From contig CAJTCH010000006.1 of assembly GCA_910574715.1 (NCBI GenBank), positions 62,001-126,000 on the forward strand: a stretch of 64,000 bases of DNA. The letters are read 5' to 3'. Numbering within the stretch: the first letter of the stretch is position 1; each line of letters begins with the position of its first letter. The stretch is from Lachnospiraceae bacterium. GTDB lineage: Bacteria; Bacillota; Clostridia; Lachnospirales; Lachnospiraceae. A program made the translations under genes and the position numbers. A model generated the notes under the pieces. That model was not told where the DNA came from. It saw nothing but the letters and a program-made list of their open reading frames with translations, and ran no database searches. Shown here piece after piece: positions 1 through 8,863 of the stretch.

Positions 1-3000
1 GCTCGATCTGCTCTTTTAATTCATTTACATGAGAAATGATCCCCACTAGCCTCTGTTCATCCGCAAGCTCGTTAAGCACACGGATCGCCTGTTCCCTTGC
101 CCCGTCATCCAGAGAGCCGAACCCTTCGTCCACAAACATCGTATCAAGCCGGATTGCCCCCGCCGTATTCTGAACGATATCCGCCAGCCCAAGCGCCATA
201 GACAGCGACGCCATGAAGGATTCCCCTCCAGAGAGGGTCTTCACATCCCTGACCGAATCACTTGCCATATGATAAATATCCAGATCTAATCCTGCCTGCC
301 CCTGGCTCCCAAGATCCTTCACCTCGCGGCACTTTAGAATAAACTCTCCGGATGTCATCTGGACCAGCCGCTTGTTGGCCGCACGGATGATCTGCTTAAA
401 ATACTGTCTCTGTACATACGTCTCAAAATCCATCTTCACCGAGCCGCTTAAGGCTCCGTTAGCAGTCCGGCTTAGGTTTCCTACCATCTCATACTGCTTC
501 TTAAGCTCTCCGTTCTTCTCCAGATATCGCTTCAGATTATCCAAGGCCTCCTGGTTCTTCTGATTCATACCGCAGAACCGCACATATTCATCCTGTTTCT
601 CCTTCTGTATTAGAACCGCTTCTGTAAGCTCTTCTTCCAGTTCATTCAGATCAGCCCTCTCTTTTCCCGATAGCTGTTCCGCAAGCGACTGTCTTCTCCC
701 GGATATCTCATTCGCCTGCATATGATGATCATGAATCTCTCCATCAAGCCTCTCCATCTCTTCGGCCTGAAGCTTCCCGTCCTGATACGCAGTCTCCGTG
801 CCGAATCCCTGCCCCTTTAACGCTTCCTCATAGGCCGACTGCCTGTCCTTCGCCTCTGTCTCCTGATGCTTAAGCGTCTCTATACTGCTGCTTTTGTGTC
901 CTTCAAGCTGCTGCTGCCTCCTGACAGCTTCCCGCTCCTCCTGCTCCGCCTGCCCGCAGCCAGACCTGGCCGTCTTAAGAAGCTCCACAAGCTCCTTCTG
1001 GCGCATTTTTGCCTGTCTCATAGATGTTAGCGGAAGATTCTCACTCTTAATCTTAAGCTCCGATTCCAGACGCTTCTCTTCCAGAAGTATATCGGCATAT
1101 TCTGTCTCAAGCTGCTTATATTCCCGCTCCCGGCTCTGAAGCTCTTCTCTGAGCTTCTGCCCGTTTTCAACCGCCTGCCGTAAAAGCTCTGCTTCCCGTT
1201 GGACAATGATAAGCTCCTCCTGCTGCTTCGCTGATATCTGCTCGTTCTTGGCTATGTACTCCTGTATCAGCGCCTTCATCTTCTCATATCCGGCAATCAT
1301 ATCCTTCTCTGTGGTTATCTCCCTGACTCCCACTGCCTCATGCACATCGGCCGTTCCAAGTATCCGTTCATACTCTTGTATGAATGCTTCTTGCTTCGCC
1401 CGGCACCTGGCCGCCTGCTCCCGGACTGCCATACCAGACTGCTCCCGCTTTGCTTCTGCCTGTTCCCGCCTCTTCTTCGCCTTCTCCACATCCTGCTGGG
1501 TAACAGCTTCCTTAGACAGGCTGCAGACAGATGGATGTTCACAGGAGCCGCACACGGGACAAGGCATGCCCGGCTCTAACCGGCTTGCAAGGATTCCCGC
1601 CTGTTCTGCCAGAAATGCCCGGTACTTCTCTTCATAATCCTGGAATGCTTTCTGGTAAGCGATCTGATCCCGCTCTGCCTGCTTCTTCCTGCCCCGCCTG
1701 TCCTGTTCTTCCTGATAGAGCATTTCCCACTGATCCTTCAAGCCACTAAGCTCTCTGCACTTAAGACTCTGATACTCTTCCTTAAGCTTCAGCTTCTCAA
1801 GCCTTCCAGGACTCTCCCCATATACTTTCTGCGTCCTTTCAAATTCCTCCAGCTGAATCCTCATATCATCCAGAGCCTTCTTATGCTTCTCAAGCTCCCC
1901 CTTCCTTAATTCCTGTTTCTTCTTCTCTTCATCATAATAGTTCTTAAGCTGTTCGACCTCCGCATATCTCGGCAGCGCATCCTGGATCCTGATAAGTTCC
2001 GCCTTGCATTCTTTCTCCTGCTTTGTCAGTTCTTCCTCCCTCTGCACTCTGATTTCCCGGAGTTCTCTCACCTGTATCTCAGAAGCAGATAATTGTTCTG
2101 TAAGCTCTTCGATACTTCTCTTACTTCTCTCTACTGCTTCCTCCGCCTGCAAAAGGCCCGTCTCGAAAACTCTGACCTTCTCCGCACGCTTCGCCTCTTC
2201 AAGCCTCTTCTCCTTCTCTTCTATCTCTGGCTTCTTCCTAAGAAGTGTCTTTTCCTGCTCCTTCACCCGCTCCAGTGCTTCAAACAGCCGGTTCCTGGCT
2301 TCCCCTTCGCTCTTCCTTCTGTTCAGCTCATCAATTCTCTTCTGAAATGCATCTGCCTCCGATCTCTTCTCTCTTTGAAGTGCATTTCCCTCCTTAAGCA
2401 TCCTTCCAAGCATCCCAACTGCTTCTTCGTAAGGAATCACCGGATATGTCCGATACTCCTCCCACTGCTTCCTGGCAGATTCGTCTCCGATATATTCAAC
2501 GCGGTCCATCTCCCGCCTTGCATCCTTCTGGTTGTCCTCCAGCGCCCCATACAGCCTTCCCGCACGCTGTTTCAATTCCTCCTGAACACGATAGTACAAT
2601 CGGGTCTGGAAGATCTTCGTGAAGATCTTCTTGCGCTCTCTGGATTCCGCGTGGAGAAGCCTCAGGAAATCTCCCTGAGCGATCATAGCAATCTGGGTAA
2701 ACTGAGACGCATCCATCCCCATGATCTCTGCAATCTTCTGATCCGTCTCCCGCTTCTTCCCCCTGTATGTGCTTCCGTCCGGCAAGATCAGCTCTACCCC
2801 GGAGGATTCCTTCACGTATCTGGGAGACCCGTCTGCATAGCGTCTCTTCCCCAGGCGCAGATATTCCGGATTGCGCCGGACGGTATAACTCTTCTCTCTA
2901 TAAGAGAATGTATACTCCACATAGGTATCCACATCCTCCGCCGCGTACTGGCTACGCATCATGTTACCGTCTCTCTTCCCGCCGCTGGTCTGGTCATACA

Positions 3001-3151
3001 AGGCATAAATGATCGCATCAAATAACGTCGTCTTACCTGCGCCCGTATCTCCGGTGATCAAGAACAACCCCTGCTGTACGGCGGTAAAATCAATGACTGT
3101 CTTGTCCGCGTAGGATCCGAATGCCGACATCTCTAATCTGACTGGTTTCAT
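1..3151 (-). CDS. sbcC: SbcC exonuclease subunit (3' end cut by window edge)
   Basis: ATPase/coiled-coil subunit of the SbcCD (Mre11-Rad50 type) nuclease, which opens hairpins and processes double-strand ends. The frame is open from the ATG at 3151 to base 1, about 1050 codons, with no stop in the window. It has an N-terminal Walker A (GDTGAGKTT, near residue 35), a Q-loop (IAQGDF), long Glu/Lys/Arg-rich coiled coils, and a zinc hook CPVC near residue 530. Towards the edge are the ABC signature LSGGES and Walker B with D-loop (FVDEGFGSLD). Only a few tens of C-terminal residues should be missing. An AGGAGG site precedes the ATG, 12 bp after the sbcD stop, so the two form an operon. Confidence 0.95.
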   Translation of the reverse strand, partial: MKPVRLEMSAFGSYADKTVIDFTAVQQGLFLITGDTGAGKTTLFDAIIYALYDQTSGGKRDGNMMRSQYAAEDVDTYVEYTFSYREKSYTVRRNPEYLRLGKRRYADGSPRYVKESSGVELILPDGSTYRGKKRETDQKIAEIMGMDASQFTQIAMIAQGDFLRLLHAESRERKKIFTKIFQTRLYYRVQEELKQRAGRLYGALEDNQKDARREMDRVEYIGDESARKQWEEYRTYPVIPYEEAVGMLGRMLKEGNALQREKRSEADAFQKRIDELNRRKSEGEARNRLFEALERVKEQEKTLLRKKPEIEEKEKRLEEAKRAEKVRVFETGLLQAEEAVERSKRSIEELTEQLSASEIQVRELREIRVQREEELTKQEKECKAELIRIQDALPRYAEVEQLKNYYDEEKKKQELRKGELEKHKKALDDMRIQLEEFERTQKVYGESPGRLEKLKLKEEYQSLKCRELSGLKDQWEMLYQEEQDRRGRKKQAERDQIAYQKAFQDYEEKYRAFLAEQAGILASRLEPGMPCPVCGSCEHPSVCSLSKEAVTQQDVEKAKKRREQAEAKREQSGMAVREQAARCRAKQEAFIQEYERILGTADVHEAVGVREITTEKDMIAGYEKMKALIQEYIAKNEQISAKQQEELIIVQREAELLRQAVENGQKLREELQSREREYKQLETEYADILLEEKRLESELKIKSENLPLTSMRQAKMRQKELVELLKTARSGCGQAEQEEREAVRRQQQLEGHKSSSIETLKHQETEAKDRQSAYEEALKGQGFGTETAYQDGKLQAEEMERLDGEIHDHHMQANEISGRRQSLAEQLSGKERADLNELEEELTEAVLIQKEKQDEYVRFCGMNQKNQEALDNLKRYLEKNGELKKQYEMVGNLSRTANGALSGSVKMDFETYVQRQYFKQIIRAANKRLVQMTSGEFILKCREVKDLGSQGQAGLDLDIYHMASDSVRDVKTLSGGESFMASLSMALGLADIVQNTAGAIRLDTMFVDEGFGSLDDGAREQAIRVLNELADEQRLVGIISHVNELKEQIE

Positions 3152-3163
3152 GCTTACACCTCC

Positions 3164-4363
3164 TTAGCCGTCAAGAATACTTTCAAAAACTCCCAGCATC
3201 ACATCCCGCTCCTTCTCATCCAGTTCCCTGCCCTGCATCTCCTGATAGAATTCCGCAAAATTCTCGATCGGATCCTTCAGGCCTGGCTCCTCGTCCAGTT
3301 CCTTAAGCTTCTGTCTGGTTCTCTTATTATCCACACGCACCTCCAAGATGTGTGTAAATACCTTCTGAAGCTGCTCTTTTGGTTTATAAGGATCCACATC
3401 GTCCGTAAGTGTTATGCTCACATAATCATCCCGCTCTTTTTCTTCCGCCTGACTTAGGATATCTGCAAGGTTTCCTACCTTCTTCTTCACGTCCCGAAGC
3501 GGATGTATGGGCAGAAGTTCCACCTTGGGGGCGGATCCCTTCTCGCCAAGAGTCACCACTGTAAGGCTCTTCTCATGCCGATATTCACTTATCGAATATT
3601 TCAGAAGAGTTCCGCAGTAGCGGATATACGGCAGATTGTCTATAGATACATCGGCACTCTGCCGGCTCCTTATATCCTGCGGTCCGTGAAGATGCCCCAA
3701 TGCAGCATAATCAAATCCTGCCGCCGCGCTTACGTCCACGTTCTCAATTCCTCCCACAGAAAAAACTTCCGAATCACAGGTCGCAGGACTGTCTCCGCCT
3801 CCGGCTTCCCCTGTATAAAACTGATGCGACACCAGCACATTCCTTCGATTCTCATAATCGATCTCTTCCCGTCCAAGTATACCTGCCACCGCATCGGTAT
3901 AAGTCTGCGGTGCTTCATCCCGGAACACATTTCTCACATGGGAAGGCTTCAAGAACGGCATAAGATAGAAGTCCACTTCTCCGTATTCATCCTCCAGGGT
4001 AACCTTCTTAAGATATTCTGTCTCGTCTCTCGGCGCCGTTCCCGCCAGATAGATCTGATGTCTCTTAAGAATCGCAGACGCATACTCAAGCCGCTCAGCA
4101 GAATCATGATTCCCGCTGATGATCAGAATCGGAATTGCTGGTGTGATCGCCGAAAGACGTGTCAGGAACTCATCAAACACCGTGACTGCCTCTGCCGAAG
4201 GAACAGAACGGTCATAGATGTCCCCCGCGATCACAACTGCATCCGGACGGATCGAACCGGCATACTCCGCCACCTGCATAAGGACTGCCTCCTGATCTTC
4301 TCTTAAGTTATAATGGTGGAGCTGCTTGCCTATATGTAAGTCAGACAGATGGAAAAATTTCAT
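3164..4363 (-). CDS. sbcD: SbcD exonuclease subunit
   Basis: Metallophosphoesterase nuclease subunit of SbcCD, 399 aa, the normal family length. The phosphoesterase motifs appear in order: DLHIGK near residue 8, GDIYDR near 48, GNHDS near 84, VSHQF in the middle, and GHLHG near 225. A C-terminal region rich in Glu and Lys follows, where SbcC binds. It starts with ATG at 4363 after a GGAAGC-type site and is followed at 12 bp by sbcC. The pair order sbcD-sbcC is standard in Bacillota. Confidence 0.96.
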   Translation of the reverse strand: MKFFHLSDLHIGKQLHHYNLREDQEAVLMQVAEYAGSIRPDAVVIAGDIYDRSVPSAEAVTVFDEFLTRLSAITPAIPILIISGNHDSAERLEYASAILKRHQIYLAGTAPRDETEYLKKVTLEDEYGEVDFYLMPFLKPSHVRNVFRDEAPQTYTDAVAGILGREEIDYENRRNVLVSHQFYTGEAGGGDSPATCDSEVFSVGGIENVDVSAAAGFDYAALGHLHGPQDIRSRQSADVSIDNLPYIRYCGTLLKYSISEYRHEKSLTVVTLGEKGSAPKVELLPIHPLRDVKKKVGNLADILSQAEEKERDDYVSITLTDDVDPYKPKEQLQKVFTHILEVRVDNKRTRQKLKELDEEPGLKDPIENFAEFYQEMQGRELDEKERDVMLGVFESILDG

Positions 4364-4380
4364 AAAAAGCTTCCTTTCTA

Positions 4381-4409
4381 TTTACTTCCAAAATAATTTT
4401 ACCTATAAT
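4381..4409 (+). promoter_or_regulatory. Sigma-A-type promoter for the HipA-like gene
   Basis: TTTACT at 4381-4386 and TATAAT at 4404-4409 are separated by 17 bp and lie 57 bp before the ATG at 4466. The site is in the divergent gap with sbcD. Confidence 0.55.
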
Positions 4410-4465
4410 CATCTTATGTAAGTATATCGTTTCCGGACAGACTATGCAAGGAGGGAAAACTGTAA

Positions 4466-5602
4466 ATGCAGATCTATCATTTGATGAATAAGGAGCAGGC
4501 ACTTCTATCATTCTACATTACAGAAGAATATGGCGAAAAAACTGCATATCAGGATGAACGCTTTGTACATCCCTCACTTCTGCCGGTCGGCTTCACAGAC
4601 ATCCAGAGCTGGCTGAACCAGCGGAATATCGCAAAGCACAAGACGCACCTTAGAAGATGGCTGAAAGAATGGCAGATAGATGATCTGGAAGGCTTTATCC
4701 AGATCACACACGGATTATCCCTAAACGACTGTTTCTGGATCCGGGCAGAGGACTCCAAGCTTCACTGGCAAGAAATAAATCTATACACCAATGATTTCAG
4801 TGATATTGTTTCCCGGACCGCTTTCGAAACCGGACTGCACGGTCTGAAGCTCTCTTCCACATCACCGGAATTCACGTCTGAAGGAAGCTTCGAAAAATGC
4901 TGGATTCGTGAGCCGGACGGAATCTACCTGTATAAAAAGGGAAGCAGCGGGTTCGCTAACAGCGGACTGGAGCCTTATTCTGAATACTACGCTTCCCAGA
5001 TCGCCCGGGTCCTATGCCGCGAAAGTGTAGATTACGATCTGATAAAATATAAAGGTGCACTCGTCTCAAAATGCAGGATGTTTACCTCAGAAAAAGAAGG
5101 ATTTGTGCCCTTCTATAAATACACACCAGACAAGAGTACGGTACGTTACCGTGAAGTCATTGAATTCTGCGAAAGATACCATTGCGCAGACGATTTCAAG
5201 AATATGATCGTTCTGGACAGTATTATCTGGAATCAGGACAGACACCTGGGAAACTTCGGATTTATTGTAGATAATGAGACACAGAAGATACTAAGATTTG
5301 TGCCCGTATTCGACCACAATATGTCTCTGCTCTCCAGAGCTATGAAGCAGGATCTATGGGACGGATTCGAACGATATATAAGGGACCTGGACCCTGGACA
5401 TAAATTAGGCGGGGATTTTCTTCCGGTAGGCGCCAGCATGATCACGGATAATCTGATCGATAAGTTAGAGAGTTTCAGACAATTTGAACTGATACCTCAC
5501 GAAAAATATAATCTGCCAGGTTCACGGCTTCGCTTCCTCAATGAACTGATCCAGAAGCAGGCCGAGAATTTGTTAAAAACCAAAAGGAGAAACATATGCT
5601 AA
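4466..5602 (+). CDS. HipA-like protein kinase
   Basis: Predicted cytosolic HipA/CtkA-type kinase, 378 aa. The C-terminal half has a kinase catalytic loop (NQDRHLGN, residues about 256-263) and a metal-binding Asp in PVFDHN (about residue 282). A Lys-rich strand (YLYKKG, about residue 153) could hold the ATP lysine. The N-terminal 110 residues are not recognised as a standard HipA N-domain. No HipB-like DNA-binding partner lies beside it, so a classical toxin-antitoxin pair is not shown. An AAGGAGG site lies somewhat far (about 11 nt) from the ATG. It overlaps the next gene by 7 bp, which suggests translational coupling. Confidence 0.75.
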   Translation: MQIYHLMNKEQALLSFYITEEYGEKTAYQDERFVHPSLLPVGFTDIQSWLNQRNIAKHKTHLRRWLKEWQIDDLEGFIQITHGLSLNDCFWIRAEDSKLHWQEINLYTNDFSDIVSRTAFETGLHGLKLSSTSPEFTSEGSFEKCWIREPDGIYLYKKGSSGFANSGLEPYSEYYASQIARVLCRESVDYDLIKYKGALVSKCRMFTSEKEGFVPFYKYTPDKSTVRYREVIEFCERYHCADDFKNMIVLDSIIWNQDRHLGNFGFIVDNETQKILRFVPVFDHNMSLLSRAMKQDLWDGFERYIRDLDPGHKLGGDFLPVGASMITDNLIDKLESFRQFELIPHEKYNLPGSRLRFLNELIQKQAENLLKTKRRNIC

Positions 5603-6264
5603 GAGATATCAACCTGAATGAAGTATCAGATGGGAAATTATATGGGATCAACGATATGGCCCGGGCAGACTGCAACGGCTGCAAGGGCTGTTCTTCCTGC
5701 TGCCAGGGTATGGGCCATTCCATCATCTTAGACCCGTTGGATATATGCCGCCTTACATGTGGGCTTCATAAGACTTTTGAAGAATTATTGAATCAATCCA
5801 TCGAGTTGAATGTAGTGGACGGCATTATACTTCCCAATCTTAAGATGACGGGAGATAAAGAGACATGTGCATTTCTCATAAGCGACAGGTGCAGTATCCA
5901 TGAACTTCGGCCCGGATTCTGCCGGATCTTTCCCCTTGGACGCTTCTATGAGAACCGTTCCTTCCGGTATTTTCTCCAGGTACACGAATGCCCGGCTCCC
6001 GCAAAGAGTAAGGTCAAGATCCGCAAATGGATCGACACACCGGATGTCAAGCGTTATGAACAGTATATTATTGATTGGCACTACTATCTGAAGGATCTGC
6101 AGGAATATGCTATGGATTTCAGCCATGGAGAGCAAATACAGAAGATCAGTATGTATATCCTGCGGCAGTTTTATCTGCTGCCTTTTAACGAGAACGGGGA
6201 TTTCTATCAAGAATTCTATGAAAGGCTTGCGGCAGCAAAGGGATTTACTGACAACATCTTATGA
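5596..6264 (+). CDS. YkgJ-family cysteine-cluster protein
   Basis: Small cytosolic protein of 222 aa in the YkgJ/UPF0153 zinc- or iron-cluster family, whose biochemical role is not settled. A dense N-terminal group of cysteines sits at residues 26, 29, 32, 35 and 36. Further cysteines follow in DICRLTC, ETCAFL and the family-typical segment DRCSIHELRPGFCRIFP. The AAAAGGAGAAAC site lies inside the end of the kinase gene, and the two genes overlap by 7 bp. The overlap suggests that the kinase and this metal-binding protein are made together. A strong hairpin follows directly after the stop. Confidence 0.8.
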   Translation: MLRDINLNEVSDGKLYGINDMARADCNGCKGCSSCCQGMGHSIILDPLDICRLTCGLHKTFEELLNQSIELNVVDGIILPNLKMTGDKETCAFLISDRCSIHELRPGFCRIFPLGRFYENRSFRYFLQVHECPAPAKSKVKIRKWIDTPDVKRYEQYIIDWHYYLKDLQEYAMDFSHGEQIQKISMYILRQFYLLPFNENGDFYQEFYERLAAAKGFTDNIL

Positions 6265-6265
6265 C

Positions 6266-6291
6266 AGGGGTCAAAAGACATTTTGACCCCT
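6266..6291. terminator. Hairpin between convergent genes
   Basis: A perfect 11-bp inverted repeat (AGGGGTCAAAA / TTTTGACCCCT) with a GACA loop begins 2 bp after the ykgJ-like stop and ends 5 bp before the opposing stop. Its A/T-rich inner stem and symmetry fit a bidirectional terminator, though the T-run is poor. Confidence 0.7.
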
Positions 6292-6295
6292 ATAT

Positions 6296-7870
6296 CTATA
6301 CTTCTTCAATCACACACGTATGTCTGTGCTTATCCTTTGAAGCGTCTTTTTCGTAAGAGATACCAACCAACAATATCCGCCCGCCATAGCCGCTTAACGC
6401 AGATGGGTAGCTTCTCTCTTTGATCTGGTCGATCGCACCCTTCGCCGACTGCTTCCATTTCAGTTCAACAACCAACGCGGGCATAGGCGACGCTTTCTTT
6501 GGCAGATATACAATATCGGCATAGCCTTCCCCGGCCGGCAGTTCTTCAAACTTAATATAATGATCTCTGTAACTGAAATAAGCCAGCTTGATAACACTGC
6601 GAAGCGCCTGCTCATCATTGTAGAAGAGTATTGCAGATTCCTCCATATGGATCTTCTGGACCTGCGCAGCCACGGCGTCCGCATCTTTATGGACCGTATC
6701 ATAGATCAACTGCTCGCTTTCTTGAACACGCCGGATCGTATCATCACGTTTCACTTCACGGATTGCCCTGGCGAACTCCAACCGGATTTCTTCATTTGGA
6801 ATACGTACCTTTCCTGTCTCTTCATCATAAGCAAGATAGCCAAGATGAATCAACAGCGTAAGTACATCATCCTGATTTTGAAAAGTAGACAGATCATTTG
6901 CGAAACCATTCGTATCCACCGGAACACTGATACCGCCCAGCAATTTCGCAATCGTTACTGATAAACCGTCAAAACCCAGACCAATATATCCCATCAGGCT
7001 TTTCGCAGCAGAAGTCTCTGTCCAATAGGAATGAAATTTATTGCTGCGGATCGCTTTCATAACTGAATTCGGATTATAAACATATCCTGCCTCATCAAGC
7101 ACATAACCATCATACCATCTCTTCATTCCCTCAAAATCCCGATGATATTCATTGCATAAGCTTTCTACTTCCTCCTCGGTAAATCCCGCATATCGGGCAT
7201 ATTCCATCGGACTGACCATCGAAAATTCATGAAAATCCGAGATTGCCGACTGTGAACCATCCTTCTTAATAGGTAAAATCCCCGTCATATACGCCGCCGC
7301 AAATATCCTTGCCGTAGTACCGCTGCTTTTGAACAATGTACGCAGGAATGCCAGATATTGACTGGCTACTTCCGGCGTCTCCCGGATAGGAGCGTCCCAT
7401 TCATCTATGATCGCAATAAATTTATTCCCGGTCAATTCCACTGCGTTGATCAGTGTTGTGGAGAAGGATTCATCTGTCTTAAGCTGGGGATATGCAGTCA
7501 AGAGCTCTTCTGTTACCTTACGTTTGATAAAGGAAATAAGCCCTTCCTGACCGGCCTCACCCATGATATTCGTAATATCAAGATAAATCACGTCAAATTC
7601 ATTAAGATATGTTTCATAGCTTTCACTATGACTCTGAGCTATCTCGAGATCTTCAAACAACTTGGAAGAATCACATGTCCTGTCATAATACGCACACAAC
7701 ATCTGCGCCGCAAAAGATTTGCCGAACCTTCGGGGTCTGCTGATGCAGGTAAGTCTCCGGGGCGTATTGATGCTCTGATTGACCAGGCCGATCAGACCGC
7801 TTTTATCCACATAGATATCATTCCTGATGCCGTCAAATCCCTGATTACCGGGATTAAGATAGGTTCCCAT
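6296..7870 (-). CDS. AAA-ATPase-like / PD-(D/E)XK nuclease-like fusion protein (type 1)
   Basis: Protein of 524 aa of the AAA-ATPase-like plus DUF1703 type. The N-terminal domain has a Walker-A-like SRPRRFGKS (about residues 44-52) and Walker B IAIIDEWD. The C-terminal domain has the nuclease-fold signature D...ELK (ADIVY, then VVELKWK) near residues 450-475. No function is proven for this family. I chose the ATG at 7870 over 7888 because GGGGAGGAAATGC lies just before it. It overlaps the end of the upstream gene by 17 bp, so translation is probably coupled. A second, distinct member of the same architecture is encoded at 8864-10492 on the other strand. Confidence 0.8.
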   Translation of the reverse strand: MGTYLNPGNQGFDGIRNDIYVDKSGLIGLVNQSINTPRRLTCISRPRRFGKSFAAQMLCAYYDRTCDSSKLFEDLEIAQSHSESYETYLNEFDVIYLDITNIMGEAGQEGLISFIKRKVTEELLTAYPQLKTDESFSTTLINAVELTGNKFIAIIDEWDAPIRETPEVASQYLAFLRTLFKSSGTTARIFAAAYMTGILPIKKDGSQSAISDFHEFSMVSPMEYARYAGFTEEEVESLCNEYHRDFEGMKRWYDGYVLDEAGYVYNPNSVMKAIRSNKFHSYWTETSAAKSLMGYIGLGFDGLSVTIAKLLGGISVPVDTNGFANDLSTFQNQDDVLTLLIHLGYLAYDEETGKVRIPNEEIRLEFARAIREVKRDDTIRRVQESEQLIYDTVHKDADAVAAQVQKIHMEESAILFYNDEQALRSVIKLAYFSYRDHYIKFEELPAGEGYADIVYLPKKASPMPALVVELKWKQSAKGAIDQIKERSYPSALSGYGGRILLVGISYEKDASKDKHRHTCVIEEV

Positions 7871-8705
7871 GCATTTCCTCCCCTTCATTCATATCATTAC
7901 TCAACAGCCGCCGTGCCTCCATTGCGATCCACATCCGCCTGCCGTTTAAAGCCACATACTCAAGCTTCATCCTGGCGCTCTCCTTCTCCCCCAACCCCAG
8001 GTAAATCTGTGCTTCTTTGAACGCATATCCCACACGCATCCAGGTATGCGATACCGTCCCGTTCAGTTCGATCTTCTTCTGCAAGAATTCTGCCGCTGCT
8101 TGATAATCCTTGTTCTCAAGCGCCCTGGTAAGATTATTCCCCGCACAGAGCATCTCAAAAAACTTCTGATCCCTCTTTCCTCTGATACTATGGCGAAATG
8201 CTTCCTCCAGCCCTCTCACCTGCTCTCCCATCCCCCGCTTGAAATACTGGTCCGACAATAGGATATAATAATTGGCACGGAAAGCCCCCTTAATTCTATG
8301 AACATTGATCTCCTGAAGCGTCCTCCATGCACGCTCATAATCTCCCTGAGAATGCTGTGCCAGCGCCAGATTCACAAGCAGCCTGTCCTTGAATACCAGG
8401 CGGCTCTGTCCGCTGATACATGCCTCGTATAGGTATGGATCACATTCTTTCGTGAGGATCGAATGAAGTCTGACGGCGGCAAACCGCATAACAAGAGCGC
8501 CGATCACCACAATCAATATATAGACAATACCGATGCTGATATTCGTAAGAAATAAAACCCCTCTGCCAAACGCCATCAGCAAATAGTAAGATTCTATCCG
8601 TAACGTCATGTAAAAAAGATAGACAGCGGCAAGGACAATGATCCCCACTCCAATCCCTTGCTGTATATATATCTGTGCTTTTCTTCTCTTTACCTCCAAC
8701 TCCAT
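7854..8705 (-). CDS. Membrane protein with TPR-like C-terminal region
   Basis: Unrecognised protein of 283 aa. Two membrane segments lie near residues 15-33 and 44-70. A soluble part of about 200 residues follows, with repeated helical pairs typical of TPR-like repeats (for example ALAQHSQGDYERAW and ALENKDYQAAAEFL). The ATG at 8705 is preceded by AGGAGGAGG at good spacing and is preferred over the ATG at 8756. The last codons overlap the start of the AAA/nuclease-like gene, so the two are probably co-translated. The TPR-like part could be a protein-interaction platform at the membrane, but its partner is unknown. Confidence 0.65.
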   Translation of the reverse strand: MELEVKRRKAQIYIQQGIGVGIIVLAAVYLFYMTLRIESYYLLMAFGRGVLFLTNISIGIVYILIVVIGALVMRFAAVRLHSILTKECDPYLYEACISGQSRLVFKDRLLVNLALAQHSQGDYERAWRTLQEINVHRIKGAFRANYYILLSDQYFKRGMGEQVRGLEEAFRHSIRGKRDQKFFEMLCAGNNLTRALENKDYQAAAEFLQKKIELNGTVSHTWMRVGYAFKEAQIYLGLGEKESARMKLEYVALNGRRMWIAMEARRLLSNDMNEGEEMHGNLS

Positions 8706-8863
8706 CTGGAAATACCTCCTCCTGATTCTTAGACCAATAGATTTACATATCCTCATACTAACACAATCCTGTAAATCTGAAAAGAATTTTTCAATGTTTA
8801 CACCCAGGCAAAAAATGTCTATAATGAAGATATCATTACAGGATATAACTTGGGAGGTAACGC

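Noticed and set aside
2093..3025. 310-aa plus-strand open frame opposite sbcC
   Set aside because: The sense frame encodes SbcC with intact motifs; the antisense protein is low-complexity and has no ribosome site.
4466..6264. HipBA toxin-antitoxin module
   Set aside because: No HipB-like helix-turn-helix gene is next to the kinase, and its N-terminal part is not recognisable as HipA.
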